Assembly (NCBI RefSeq): GCF_047553015.1
Contig: NZ_CP180212.1
Span: 1,054,001-1,118,000, forward strand
DNA from: Carnobacterium_A sp047553015
GTDB taxonomy: Bacteria; Bacillota; Bacilli; Lactobacillales; Carnobacteriaceae
Reading direction: 5' to 3'
DNA: 64,000 nucleotides
A program made the position numbers and the translations under genes. The notes under the pieces were generated by a model that had not been told where the DNA came from, ran no database searches, and saw only the letters and a program-made list of their open reading frames with translations. Shown piece after piece: positions 26,394 through 36,762 of this stretch; positions within the stretch are counted from its first letter, which is position 1; each line of letters opens with the position of its first letter.

Positions 26394-27629
26394 ATGTATA
26401 AAAATTTAGTTCCACGTTTTGTTCGCTATATTCAAACAGAGACTCGTTCTGATGAGACGAGCACAACTATTCCTTCTACGCAAACTCAAGTTGTTTTTGC
26501 TAAAACATTAATGTCTGAATTAACGACCTTGGGGATGAGTGATGTTTCTTACAATGAAAAAAATGGGTATGTTACTGCAACTTTGCCATCTAATAGTGAT
26601 GAGGATGTTTCAACAATTGGTTTTATTGCTCACATGGATACAGCTGATTTTAATGCTGAAAATGTTCAGCCACAGTTTCATGAAAACTATGACGGCAATA
26701 CCATTGTGTTGAATCAAGAAAAAAATATTAGTCTATCGCCTAAAGATTTTCCTAATTTGAAAAATTATATTGGCAAAACATTAATCACTACAGATGGCAA
26801 TACTCTATTAGGCGCTGACGATAAAGCTGGTATTGCTGAAATTATGACAGCAATGGAAATTTTATTAGCTGACTCAACGATTAAACATGGTACTGTTCGT
26901 GTAGCTTTTGGTCCTGATGAGGAAATTGGAATAGGCGCAAATCTTTTTGATGTACCTGGTTTTAATGCAGATTTTGCTTATACAATGGACGGTGGGCCTG
27001 TTGGAGAACTAGAATACGAAAGCTTTAATGCTGCTTCAGCTATCGTGAAGATTCAAGGGAAAAACGTTCACCCAGGAACAGCAAAAGACACAATGGTAAA
27101 TGCTTTAAAACTTGGTTTAGCTTTTGACGCTGCTTTACCTCAAGGTGAAGTTCCCGAAAAAACAAGTGGTCGAGAAGGATTTTTCCATTTGTTAGGAATG
27201 ACCGGTGAAGTAGAAGAAGCTAAAATGGAGTACATTATTCGAGATCATGATCGGGCTAAATTCGAAGAGCGTAAAACTTTTATACAAAATGTTGCAAAAG
27301 AATTAAACGAAAAAAATGGTGTTGAACGAATTACTGTTGAGTTAAAAGATTCTTATTACAATATGGGTGAAATTATCGAAAAAGACATGACGGTTATTGA
27401 GCTTGCTGAGCAAGCGATGAAAAACTTGAACATTAAGCCGATTATTGAACCAATTAGAGGTGGGACTGACGGCTCTAAAATTTCATTTATGGGCTTGCCA
27501 ACCCCTAATATATTCGCAGGTGGTGAGAATTTCCATGGTCGCTATGAATTCGTCGCAGTAGAAAGTATGCAAAAAGCAACAGATGTCATTGTTGAAATTG
27601 TTTCTTTGAATGCAAGAAATAAAGGGTAA
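26394..27629 (+). CDS. pepT: Peptidase T (tripeptide aminopeptidase)
   Basis: This M20B zinc tripeptidase releases N-terminal residues from tripeptides in the cytoplasm. The 411 residues include the metal ligands in FIAHMDTADF (about 79-88), LGADDKAGI, FGPDEEIG and TMDGG, plus the lid segment IRGGTDGS. The ATG at 26394 is used because AAAAGGAG sits just before it. The gene is the first of a probable two-gene unit with the DUF1294 gene. Confidence 0.96.
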   Translation: MYKNLVPRFVRYIQTETRSDETSTTIPSTQTQVVFAKTLMSELTTLGMSDVSYNEKNGYVTATLPSNSDEDVSTIGFIAHMDTADFNAENVQPQFHENYDGNTIVLNQEKNISLSPKDFPNLKNYIGKTLITTDGNTLLGADDKAGIAEIMTAMEILLADSTIKHGTVRVAFGPDEEIGIGANLFDVPGFNADFAYTMDGGPVGELEYESFNAASAIVKIQGKNVHPGTAKDTMVNALKLGLAFDAALPQGEVPEKTSGREGFFHLLGMTGEVEEAKMEYIIRDHDRAKFEERKTFIQNVAKELNEKNGVERITVELKDSYYNMGEIIEKDMTVIELAEQAMKNLNIKPIIEPIRGGTDGSKISFMGLPTPNIFAGGENFHGRYEFVAVESMQKATDVIVEIVSLNARNKG

Positions 27630-27898
27630 TGTTAACTTATGCTATAGCGTATAGTCTTGCTTTAAACGGTTGGCTATTTATTTTAATGGGACTTGATAAA
27701 AAAAAGGCACAGCAACGTAAATGGCGTATTCCCGAAAAAAGAATGCTGACACTTGGACTTGTTGGCGGAGGATTAGGTGGCTTATTGGGTATGTACCTGT
27801 TTAGACACAAGACGAAAGAGCTTAAATTTAAGGTAATCTATTCTTTAGGAGTAGTCGTACTAGTTAGCGTCATGTTTTACTTTTTAGTTTTAAACTAA
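27629..27898 (+). CDS. DUF1294 membrane protein
   Basis: This 89-residue membrane protein has three hydrophobic segments. It carries the DUF1294 signature: DKKKAQQRKWRIPEKRML, then GGGLGGLLGMYLFRHKTKELKF. Its ATG overlaps the pepT stop by one base, suggesting translational coupling. The function of DUF1294 is unknown; other members are sometimes fused to cold-shock domains. Confidence 0.85.
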   Translation: MLTYAIAYSLALNGWLFILMGLDKKKAQQRKWRIPEKRMLTLGLVGGGLGGLLGMYLFRHKTKELKFKVIYSLGVVVLVSVMFYFLVLN

Positions 27899-27930
27899 TG
27901 TAGCAGACTACTTTTTTTATCATTCGCATA

Positions 27931-27976
27931 AGCACTTCAAAATTAGATTTAAAAACCTAACTTTTGGAGTGCTTTT
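27931..27976 (+). terminator. Terminator before rexB
   Basis: A stem of about 16 bp with one bulge (27931-27946 with 27957-27973) is followed by TTTTG. Confidence 0.8.
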
Positions 27977-28071
27977 GTTCTCATTCATTATGAAGTCTAT
28001 AGATGCAATAAAGTCGGAAAGTAAATGGTAGATTTGAAAGAAACAAAAATAGTAGATGAGGTGGACGTACG

Positions 28072-31000
28072 ATGGGGTTGCAGTTTGTTTTAGGTCGAGC
28101 TAATCGCGATAAAAGAGGACATATGTTAGATGAGATTGCCACTACACTGAGTGCAAATAAACAAGCTAAAGTATTTTATTTGGTTCCAGATCATATTAAA
28201 TTTGAAGCTGAGATGACGGTACTTGAAAAAATTGGAGAACGTCCTCCTTTTAATGAAAATAATATAATGGGCATGATGAATCTTCAAGTCTTTAGTTTTA
28301 ATCGTTTAGCATGGTATTGGCTTCAAGATACGGATGTATTTATTAAACCGCAATTAACAAGTTCTGGTTTATCTATGCTTGTGCGCAAGTTGTTAATTGA
28401 TTATGAGGAACAATTGATCATTTATCGTGGAGAAGTTCGAAAAACAGGATTTGTTCAACAATTAACAGATTTATTTTTAGAATTAAGAACAGGCCGAATT
28501 AGTCAAGATGACTTATCAGGATTGATTCATCAGTTAGGATCAAGTCCACAAGAAGTAGATTTTCAATTAAAGCTAAAAGATATCTCTTTATTGTATCAGG
28601 CCTTTGATACTTCTTTGATGGGTAAGTATGTTGAAACAGAGGATATCATAACAGCACTGATTGAAAAATTACAAGAAATAGATTTTTCAGAGACAACTAT
28701 TTATATTGAAAGTTACTTTCGGTTTACTGCGCAAGAACAAGCACTAATTTTAGCTTTAATGCATTCTGCTAAAAAAGTGACGATTTCTTTAACCTTGGAT
28801 AAAGGGTATCCAAATGAAAAACCCGGAATGCACGAACTTTTCCAGGCAGCTGGCGAAACGTACTACAAATTATACCAATTAGCTCGCACTGAGCACATTC
28901 CGATTGCACCAGATCGATTGATTCAAAAAATAGACGCTTCTTATTGTGAAGAATTAAATCAACTAGAAGATTTTTGGGTAGAGTCAACTAAATTAAGTCC
29001 TGTTAATTCCAATCTAAAAAAACAGCAGCTTCCTATGAATGAGTGCGTTGAAATCTGGGCAGCTGAAGATAAACAAGCAGAAGTCTCTCATGTTGCAAAA
29101 GAGATTAGAAAAATGATAAAAAGTGAAAAGTATCGGTATAAAGATATCTTAATTCTAACTCGAAATACTCAAGATTACTTAACGATTCTAGGGCCCATTT
29201 TTGCGGAAAATGGCATTGAAACATTTATTGATAGTGCTGATTTGATGACTCAACATCCACTAGTTGAGCTAATCGATGCACTACTGACAATTAAGCGGAA
29301 AAATTGGCGTTATGCAGATGTCATGCGTTTATTGCGCACAGAGTTGTTTGTTCCAGAACAATCGACTAAATTGCCTGTTGACAGAAAAACTCGCATTCAA
29401 TCTATTCAAAATCAAGTAAATCAGTTTCGTGATAAAATTGATCTAATGGAGAACGTTGTATTAGCTTATGGGTATGAAGGATACCAGTGGACTATGAAAG
29501 AACCCTGGCATTACACTAAGTTTTACTATGACGATACTGACTTCCAATCTGACTCAGACCAACGTATTGAAAACACCGCTAATCAGGTGAGATTTTTATT
29601 AAAAAATACACTACTTCCTTTTTTTACTCAGCTTGAAAAAGCTAAAACAGGAGCTGAAGCTGCAAAAATACTTTACCTTTTTTTAGAAAAAATAGGAGTA
29701 GATACCCAATTAACTTTTTGGCGAGACCAAGCGATTGAAGCCAACGATTTGGAAACAGCTAAAAAACACGAACAGATTTGGTCCGTCCTTTTGCAGTTAT
29801 TAGATGAGTATGTCGAAGTATTGGGTGAAGAAATTTTTGAGATGGAGAGTTTCCAAGCTATTTTGTCAGCAGGTTTTGAGAATGCGTCTTACAGTATTGT
29901 CCCACCTAATATTGATCAAGTTATTTTTTCAGGTCTTGAAGGAACACGAATTGGTACGGCAAAAGTCACTTTCTTACTAGGAATGACAGATATCCATTTA
30001 CCGGCTAAATCAGAGAATAAAAGCATGTTAACAAATGAGGACCGCTCCTTTTTCTCTGAATTTTTAGCTTCTGGGAAATATCTAAAACCGTCTTCAGAAG
30101 ATTTAATGGCTTCTGAGCCTTTTATTGCTTACAACGCCTTTCTAGATTCTTCTGAGCAATTGATTTTTTCTTATCCGCTTAACAGTGATTCTAAAGAAAT
30201 CGCTAAATTATCTCCTTACGTAGAGCGGATAGGGAAACAATTTTCTCTTCCAGTTCAGTTCAAAGGATCAGAAATTAGCTCCTTAGAAAATCCAACACCT
30301 AAAGAAACACTAAGTTTCATTGGAACTAAAAAAAGTACAATGAGCCAATTAGTAGTAGTCCTTCGCAAAGAGCAAGATAAAAAAGGCGTGTTATCCCCAT
30401 TCTGGATAGGAATTTATCGCTATTTCAAACGAGATGAACATCTAGCGGGATCTTTTCATCAATTGTTAACAAGCTTAGTAAAGAAAAATATTCCGCATCC
30501 GTTAAAAAATGAGATTGCTACTAGCTTGTACGGAAAAGATCTTTATTTATCGGTTTCTCGCTTAGAAACCTTTTATGCAGATCCTTACAACCATTTTTTA
30601 CAATATGGGCTTAAATTAAATGAACGAGATCGATTCGGTTTATCACCAGCAGGAACAGGTGAATTCTTCCACGATGCGTTGGATCAATTATTCAAGTCTT
30701 TATTAACAAGAGAGTTGACGTTAGCTACTTTAGATACTGAAGCGATTGAGCTCATTACAGATGAGGTCTTAGCTGTTTTATTCAAAAAACCAAAATTCTC
30801 TATTTTGTCGGCTTCTAATCGAATGAAATTCATTCGCAGCCAACTAAGCCAAACGATTAAAAGGATGGTGTGGGCACTAGGTAATCAAAGCAGAAGGACA
30901 AGTATGAAGACTGTTCAAACAGAAGTCTTATTCGGACAGTTAGCGAATCAAAAAGGAATAGAAGGACTATCTTTTCCCTTAAATAATGGAGGGACTCTTT

Positions 31001-31686
31001 TTATCCGCGGTAAAATTGATCGAGTTGATACAGTAGAAGTAGAGAATCAACATTATTTGAGTGTGGTCGATTATAAATCAAGTGCACATAAGTTTAATTA
31101 TTTTGAAGCGTATTATGGCTTAGCTATGCAAATGATTACCTATTTGGATACGGCTTTAAGTAACGCAACAGAACTAATTGGGCATTCAGCTAAACCTGCT
31201 GGGGCATTTTATGTGCATGTAAAAAATCCTTTTATTAAAGAAACCGAGATAACAGATGAAGAGTCGATAGCTACAGAATTTTTAAAAAAATTTAAATTAG
31301 ATGGACTTCTTTTAGAGGAAGAAGATTTATTATTAGCTTTAGATCATACAATTGAGCCAACCACAGCTTCATCTGTTTATCCATTCAATCAACTGAAAGA
31401 TAAATCATTGAAATCAACTGGATTTGTTACACTTGAAGAAATGGCAGCTCTGAGAATGCACAATCAGAAATTAATCGTGGATGCTGGTAATGCCATTATA
31501 GAAGGTGTCACAACACTTCAGCCATTCTTTGAAAAAAGACAACATATCTCTACTGTTAGCGGTGAATTTAAAGCCGTTTCTCAGTTTGATTATATGTTAC
31601 CTGAAAATAACTACCGAAAAGAAGAAAAATTAAAACGTGAGGATGTTCTCAAGTTAATTTTAGCAGAAAAGGAGGAAAATGAATGA
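28072..31686 (+). CDS. rexB: ATP-dependent nuclease subunit B (RexB/AddB)
   Basis: This is the second subunit of the RexAB helicase-nuclease that resects double-strand breaks and recognises Chi. It has 1204 residues. The N-terminal helicase-like domain starts LQFVLGRANRDKRGH with no Walker A lysine, as in other RexB proteins. The C-terminal nuclease motif is GKIDRVD..LSVVDYKSS near residues 985-1013. The site of the first iron-sulfur cysteine of Bacillus AddB (ACPF in RLE.F..CPF) reads ADPY here, and no cysteine occurs in the C-terminal half, so the Fe-S staple is absent. The end overlaps rexA by 4 bases. Confidence 0.95.
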   Translation: MGLQFVLGRANRDKRGHMLDEIATTLSANKQAKVFYLVPDHIKFEAEMTVLEKIGERPPFNENNIMGMMNLQVFSFNRLAWYWLQDTDVFIKPQLTSSGLSMLVRKLLIDYEEQLIIYRGEVRKTGFVQQLTDLFLELRTGRISQDDLSGLIHQLGSSPQEVDFQLKLKDISLLYQAFDTSLMGKYVETEDIITALIEKLQEIDFSETTIYIESYFRFTAQEQALILALMHSAKKVTISLTLDKGYPNEKPGMHELFQAAGETYYKLYQLARTEHIPIAPDRLIQKIDASYCEELNQLEDFWVESTKLSPVNSNLKKQQLPMNECVEIWAAEDKQAEVSHVAKEIRKMIKSEKYRYKDILILTRNTQDYLTILGPIFAENGIETFIDSADLMTQHPLVELIDALLTIKRKNWRYADVMRLLRTELFVPEQSTKLPVDRKTRIQSIQNQVNQFRDKIDLMENVVLAYGYEGYQWTMKEPWHYTKFYYDDTDFQSDSDQRIENTANQVRFLLKNTLLPFFTQLEKAKTGAEAAKILYLFLEKIGVDTQLTFWRDQAIEANDLETAKKHEQIWSVLLQLLDEYVEVLGEEIFEMESFQAILSAGFENASYSIVPPNIDQVIFSGLEGTRIGTAKVTFLLGMTDIHLPAKSENKSMLTNEDRSFFSEFLASGKYLKPSSEDLMASEPFIAYNAFLDSSEQLIFSYPLNSDSKEIAKLSPYVERIGKQFSLPVQFKGSEISSLENPTPKETLSFIGTKKSTMSQLVVVLRKEQDKKGVLSPFWIGIYRYFKRDEHLAGSFHQLLTSLVKKNIPHPLKNEIATSLYGKDLYLSVSRLETFYADPYNHFLQYGLKLNERDRFGLSPAGTGEFFHDALDQLFKSLLTRELTLATLDTEAIELITDEVLAVLFKKPKFSILSASNRMKFIRSQLSQTIKRMVWALGNQSRRTSMKTVQTEVLFGQLANQKGIEGLSFPLNNGGTLFIRGKIDRVDTVEVENQHYLSVVDYKSSAHKFNYFEAYYGLAMQMITYLDTALSNATELIGHSAKPAGAFYVHVKNPFIKETEITDEESIATEFLKKFKLDGLLLEEEDLLLALDHTIEPTTASSVYPFNQLKDKSLKSTGFVTLEEMAALRMHNQKLIVDAGNAIIEGVTTLQPFFEKRQHISTVSGEFKAVSQFDYMLPENNYRKEEKLKREDVLKLILAEKEENE

Positions 31687-34600
31687 GCCAATTGCCGATA
31701 AAACCATTAAATAGCCGATTTACAGATGGCCAATGGCAGTCTATTTACGAATCTGGCCATAATATTTTGGTTTCTGCCTCAGCTGGATCGGGTAAAACAA
31801 CCGTATTGGTTCAGCGCGTGATTGAAAAAATAAAAGCAGGTATCAATGTCGATGAATTGTTAATCGTTACCTACACAGAAGCCGCTGCAAGAGAAATGAA
31901 AGAACGAATTAAAACGGCCATTCAACAAGCCATTACTGGTGAAGGTCACCCAGAACAAAAGCAGCATTTAATCAAGCAAATGACGTTACTGCCACAAGCT
32001 TCTATTAGCACACTTCATGCCTTTTGTTTACAAGTTATCCGACGTTACTACTATTTAATTGATTTAGATCCTGTTTTTAGACTATTAACAGACGAAACAG
32101 AAATTGTTTTATTAAAAGAATCTGTTTGGGAAGAAGTTAGAGAAAAACTATATGGAGATGAATCAGGTTCATTTCTCGATTTAGCCCGCGCTTATTCTAA
32201 CGATCGCAGTGATGCTGGATTAACCGAACTTGTTTTTTCATTATACGAATTCTCTAGAGCCAATCCTGATCCAGATTATTGGTTAGAAAATCTTTCTGGC
32301 TTATATACTGATACGTTAGATTCTTTTTTAAAAGGAGTTTTATTTCAACAACTCGTAAAACCTCAACTGGTAGATAGTTTGGTGAATATGATTGAATTAG
32401 ATTTAACAGCTGCTAAAATTGGCGAAGGCGAGCAAGAACTAGTCAATCAAACTAAAATCGTTACTAGTGAAGCCGTTCATTTTAAAGAAGTGCTTGCGCT
32501 TATTCAAGCGGATCACTATCAAAACGTTTATCCTTTAGTTCAATCGTTTAAGTTCGTTAATTGGAGGCCAGTCAAAAGATCAGCAGATGATAGTGTAAAA
32601 GATGCCGGTATCGAAATGGCTGTCTTGCGAAAACAAGCAAAGGCTCGTTATGAAAAAATGAAAGAAGAGTATTTTAATGCGCCTTTAGAAAATCAACTTG
32701 ACGTTATGGTTAAAACAGTGCTATTAGTCGAAGAGATGGCTCGGGTTGCAAAGGTCTACTCGCTGGCTTATCGCGAGAGAAAAAACGAGCGGAATTTACT
32801 AGATTTCAATGACCTAGAGCACTTAACATTAAACATTTTAGCTAAAAATGAAGCGCAAAAGTGGACACCCACAGAAGCGTCTAATCACTATCGAGAAAAA
32901 TTTAAAGAAGTGATGATTGATGAGTACCAAGATATTAACAAGTTACAGGAAAATATTCTGCACTGGTTAACAAAAAATGAAACAAATACAGGAAATCTTT
33001 TTATGGTAGGAGATGTTAAGCAGTCTATTTACTCTTTTAGACTAGCAGATCCTGGTTTATTTTTAGAAAAATACGAAAAATACGGTGAAAATAATGGTGG
33101 CGAACGGATTATTTTAGCTGAAAATTTCCGATCAAGAGGAGAAATTTTACAATTCACTAATTTAATCTTTGAACAACTAATGGATAAATCTGTTGGCCAA
33201 ATGGATTACGATGAGCCTGCTAAATTAATCCAAGGGTTTACTGATTTTCCAGAAACAACTGAGCATGCTACAGAGATTTTGATTTATGAAAAAGGAAAAG
33301 AGACAAAAAAAGAGGAGTCCAACGAAGAGTCTTTAGATTACGATATGCAAATAGAGGGGAAGACACAAGGCGAACTACTGATGGTTGGTCAAAAAATTCA
33401 ACAACTAATTAAAGAAGGATTTCCTATTTATGATAAAAAATTAAAAAGTAACCGTCCAATTAGATACAAGGATATCGTCTTATTAACACCTACTAAAAAA
33501 AATAATTTAATTTTACTGGAGATATTCAACCGACTATCGATTCCGTTGTCTGTCACTAATACACAAAATTATTTTCAAACGACTGAGATTACGATTATGA
33601 TGTCTTTATTAAAAATAATTGATAATCCCTATCAAGATATTCCTTTAGCTGCAGTCTTGCGTTCGCCTATTGTGGGGTTGAATGAAAATGAGTTAGCGTC
33701 TATTCGAATCAGTCAAAAAACAGGTGAGTATTATGAAGCACTTAATCAATTTTATTCTTCTTATCCAGGAGAAGATAGGGCTAGTGGGTTTACAACGACC
33801 TTATTTAATAAAATTGATGTATTCTTAGTCCGTTTAAAAAAATGGCGAGAAGAAGCGAGAAGAAATCATTTAGTCGAATTGATTTGGTCTATCTATACAG
33901 ATACTCAATTCCTTGATTACGTAGGCGGGATGAGCTCAGGACGTCAGCGTAAGGCAAATCTACATGCTTTATACGAAAGAGCAGCTAGCTATGAGAAAAC
34001 GAGTTTTAAAGGACTCTTTCAATTTGTCCGTTTTATTGAAAAAATGCAAGAAAAGGATAAAGATTTAGCTGAACCTAAAGCTATTGCTGTAGACGAAGAC
34101 GCGGTACGCGTAATGACTATTCATGCTAGCAAGGGGTTAGAGTTTCCAGTTGTCTTTGTGTTAGACTTAACTAAAAAATTTAATTTACAAGATATTACAA
34201 ACAGTTATTTATTTAATGAAGATTTTGGAATCGGAACGGAATATAGAGATCAAGAGAGCCACATCCGTTATGCTTCCTTACCCAACAGTGCATTAAAAGT
34301 GGAAAGAAAAGTCAAATTGCTATCAGAGGAGATGCGAAAACTGTATGTTGCTCTGACTCGCGCTGAAGAAAAGCTTTTTTTAGTTGGTTCTTATACAGAT
34401 GAAGAAGCTGCTTACAAAGAGTGGGGAATCATAAGCGGCCATGAAGCAACTGTTTTACCTAATGCCGACCGTCTGGCAGCAACTAATTTGATGAAATGGA
34501 TTGGACTTTCGTTGATGAGACATTCAGATGCAACAAATGATTTTCTTTCAATTACAGCTAATAATGTGCACATTAAAAATCATCCAGCTAAGTTTTCTAT

Positions 34601-35480
34601 TCATTTTTATAAAGAAAGTATGATTCAAGAAGAATTGATTCAAGAAAATCTTGAAACGGACGAGAAATGGATCGAAAAACTTGATGAATCTGTTTCAAAA
34701 AATAGGTTAGTTGTAGAGGAACAAGGGCTCTTAGAAGAAGCCTTATCACTCATGAATTATACTTACCGTTATGAAAAAGCAACTCATACGACTAGCTATC
34801 AATCTGTCTCAGAGATTAAGCGGTTATTTGAAGAACCAGAAGATGAGTTCATGGTTAAAATAGATATCAACCAGCCACGCAATCAAAATAGATTTGTAGA
34901 GGACAAATTAACACGTCCCAAGTTTATGGCAGAGATGACTGCTCCTACAAATGCAGAAATAGGGACGGCAACACACTTAGTGATGCAATCTATTACTCTC
35001 TTTGAACCGGTAACTGTCCTTTCAGTTAACAAATTAATCCTAAATCTAGTTGAACGTGGCATGTTGCAGTCAGAGATAGCTGAAAAAATAGAAAAAGACA
35101 AAATTGTTCGCTTTTTTGAAAATAAATTAGGACAGTTATTATTAGCTCATCCTGAACAAGTTAAACGAGAAGCTCCTTTTTCATTGCTAATAAAAGCGGA
35201 TAGAATCTTTACTGATTTAGACCCTACTGCTAAAGACACCGTTTTGATTCACGGAATTGTAGATGGATACTTGGAATTTGAAAAAGAGATTATTTTATTT
35301 GATTATAAAACAGACCAAATTACTCGCTACGGTTTGAAAGCTGGTGAGAAGATGCTTGAAAAATACAGAGGACAAATGAATTTATATCGGAAAGCACTTG
35401 AAATTAGTTTGAATAAACCTGTTGTACAAGCGTATCTCTGTTTATTGGCTAACAATGAATTGGTTCTAGTAAACGACTAA
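31683..35480 (+). CDS. rexA: ATP-dependent helicase/nuclease subunit A (RexA/AddA)
   Basis: This 1265-residue UvrD-family helicase with a C-terminal nuclease is the motor of RexAB. Walker A is SASAGSGKTTVLVQR (about 34-48). Other helicase motifs include FNDLEHL, VMIDEYQDIN (motif II), GDVKQSIYSFR (motif III), MTIHASKGLEFPVVF (motif V) and LYVALTRAEEKL (motif VI). The nuclease motif IILFDYKTDQI lies near residue 1205. It is translationally coupled to rexB. Confidence 0.97.
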   Translation: MSQLPIKPLNSRFTDGQWQSIYESGHNILVSASAGSGKTTVLVQRVIEKIKAGINVDELLIVTYTEAAAREMKERIKTAIQQAITGEGHPEQKQHLIKQMTLLPQASISTLHAFCLQVIRRYYYLIDLDPVFRLLTDETEIVLLKESVWEEVREKLYGDESGSFLDLARAYSNDRSDAGLTELVFSLYEFSRANPDPDYWLENLSGLYTDTLDSFLKGVLFQQLVKPQLVDSLVNMIELDLTAAKIGEGEQELVNQTKIVTSEAVHFKEVLALIQADHYQNVYPLVQSFKFVNWRPVKRSADDSVKDAGIEMAVLRKQAKARYEKMKEEYFNAPLENQLDVMVKTVLLVEEMARVAKVYSLAYRERKNERNLLDFNDLEHLTLNILAKNEAQKWTPTEASNHYREKFKEVMIDEYQDINKLQENILHWLTKNETNTGNLFMVGDVKQSIYSFRLADPGLFLEKYEKYGENNGGERIILAENFRSRGEILQFTNLIFEQLMDKSVGQMDYDEPAKLIQGFTDFPETTEHATEILIYEKGKETKKEESNEESLDYDMQIEGKTQGELLMVGQKIQQLIKEGFPIYDKKLKSNRPIRYKDIVLLTPTKKNNLILLEIFNRLSIPLSVTNTQNYFQTTEITIMMSLLKIIDNPYQDIPLAAVLRSPIVGLNENELASIRISQKTGEYYEALNQFYSSYPGEDRASGFTTTLFNKIDVFLVRLKKWREEARRNHLVELIWSIYTDTQFLDYVGGMSSGRQRKANLHALYERAASYEKTSFKGLFQFVRFIEKMQEKDKDLAEPKAIAVDEDAVRVMTIHASKGLEFPVVFVLDLTKKFNLQDITNSYLFNEDFGIGTEYRDQESHIRYASLPNSALKVERKVKLLSEEMRKLYVALTRAEEKLFLVGSYTDEEAAYKEWGIISGHEATVLPNADRLAATNLMKWIGLSLMRHSDATNDFLSITANNVHIKNHPAKFSIHFYKESMIQEELIQENLETDEKWIEKLDESVSKNRLVVEEQGLLEEALSLMNYTYRYEKATHTTSYQSVSEIKRLFEEPEDEFMVKIDINQPRNQNRFVEDKLTRPKFMAEMTAPTNAEIGTATHLVMQSITLFEPVTVLSVNKLILNLVERGMLQSEIAEKIEKDKIVRFFENKLGQLLLAHPEQVKREAPFSLLIKADRIFTDLDPTAKDTVLIHGIVDGYLEFEKEIILFDYKTDQITRYGLKAGEKMLEKYRGQMNLYRKALEISLNKPVVQAYLCLLANNELVLVND

Positions 35481-35535
35481 TGAAAAGGCCCCTTTCTCGT
35501 CTTGTATAACAGACGAAGAAAGGGGCCTTTTCATT
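35479..35535. terminator. Strong bidirectional terminator
   Basis: A near-perfect inverted repeat of about 25 bp with a GC-rich core (AAGGCCCCTTTCTCGTCT and its complement) is flanked by A and T runs. It ends the convergent rexA and DUF4015 transcripts. Confidence 0.93.
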
Positions 35536-35547
35536 AGGTTGAACGAT

Positions 35548-36762
35548 TTATTTTAAATTATACTCTACACCTGGTGTATAACTGTTATTAGCATCCCATA
35601 AAAGAAACTCTTCAACTCCGGCTTCGTGTAACGCCTTGATCTGATCAGATACTTGAGGTGCTCCATAATTAAGGTAGTTGCCAGCACCAAGATAAGAAGC
35701 TGTAAAATCTTGTAGCCAGGGTCTTGATTTAGGTGGTGTTTCTAATGAGCCTAACAACTCATTTTCAACTTTCATGTATTCTTGGACTAATTTATAAGGC
35801 TCTAGGTCGGGTTTTGCAATTCCGAAATAAGAACCCCAGTGACTAGGATAAATCATAGAAGAAATAACATCAACGTTTTCAGAAATTTTACCAAAGTTTT
35901 GCCCAATTCCTGGAGCTTCTGGAACAGTAGCAGCGTAACCAAAGATATCTACAGAGACTTCAACACCATATGGACGCAACTCTTCACGTGCATATTTAAC
36001 AAAATCGGTTACAGCAGCAACACGCTGTTGTACTTCGTCTAATTCGCTATCTTGATAATCACCGCGAGTGTAACTTAAACTATCGCTTTGCGTTTCAAAA
36101 CCTTCTGGGAAACGAACATAATCAAATTGTATTTCTTTAAAACCCATTTTAGCAGCTTGTTTAGCTACTTCAACATTGTATTCCCAGACATCTTTTGAGA
36201 AGGGATTTACAAAGGCATCTCCGTTGCTATTTTTCCAAACACTCCCATCAGGACGCTTGAAAGATAATTCTGGTTTTGCTTCTGCAAGTAAAGTATCTTT
36301 GAAAACAACGACTCGAGCAATCGGATAAATTTGATTTTTTTCTAAATTAGTCATCATTGAGTCTGGATCAGCAATGTAATTTTGAGTGCTTTTTTGAATC
36401 AATTCATTATCAGATTTTACATCTGTAGTCAGATGACCAACATCATCTTTTATATCGATAACCATCGCATTTAAACCACTTGAAGTAACGAATTCAGATA
36501 ATTCAGCCATTCTTTTTGGTGCACCAGCAGAATAGGCTGTTAAATAGACTCCTTTGACGCCGTTTTCAGGATAAGCAATAGTAATTCCACTATCATAAGC
36601 AAATTGTGCAGGAAATTTTTTAGGGATACTTAAAAGAGGTTGATCATTGACTTCGATAGGTTGGTCTTTAGCAGGCTCTGCTGCTTGTGTAGCTAATGGA
36701 AAAGCAGCAAAAAGCAAGAAGCTTAGCAACACGCTGTTCGTTAGTTTTTTAGTCGTTATCAT
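35548..36762 (-). CDS. Secreted putative glycoside hydrolase (DUF4015)
   Basis: This 404-residue exported protein has a signal peptide (hydrophobic core about residues 10-22, likely cleavage after TQA) and a TIM-barrel DUF4015 domain over the rest. Recognisable strands are GVKGVYLTAYSAG, LNAMVIDIKDDVGHL, YPIARVVVFKD, FKEIQFDYVRFPEG, GVEVSVDIFGYAA and DVISSMIYPSHW. Acidic residues in IQFDYVRFPEG and VSVDIFGY occupy positions typical of glycosidase catalytic sites, but the activity is unproven. The start at 36762 overlaps the stop of the upstream deacetylase (ATGA) and has AGAGAGGA before it; longer in-frame starts lie inside that gene. Confidence 0.88.
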   Translation of the reverse strand: MITTKKLTNSVLLSFLLFAAFPLATQAAEPAKDQPIEVNDQPLLSIPKKFPAQFAYDSGITIAYPENGVKGVYLTAYSAGAPKRMAELSEFVTSSGLNAMVIDIKDDVGHLTTDVKSDNELIQKSTQNYIADPDSMMTNLEKNQIYPIARVVVFKDTLLAEAKPELSFKRPDGSVWKNSNGDAFVNPFSKDVWEYNVEVAKQAAKMGFKEIQFDYVRFPEGFETQSDSLSYTRGDYQDSELDEVQQRVAAVTDFVKYAREELRPYGVEVSVDIFGYAATVPEAPGIGQNFGKISENVDVISSMIYPSHWGSYFGIAKPDLEPYKLVQEYMKVENELLGSLETPPKSRPWLQDFTASYLGAGNYLNYGAPQVSDQIKALHEAGVEEFLLWDANNSYTPGVEYNLK

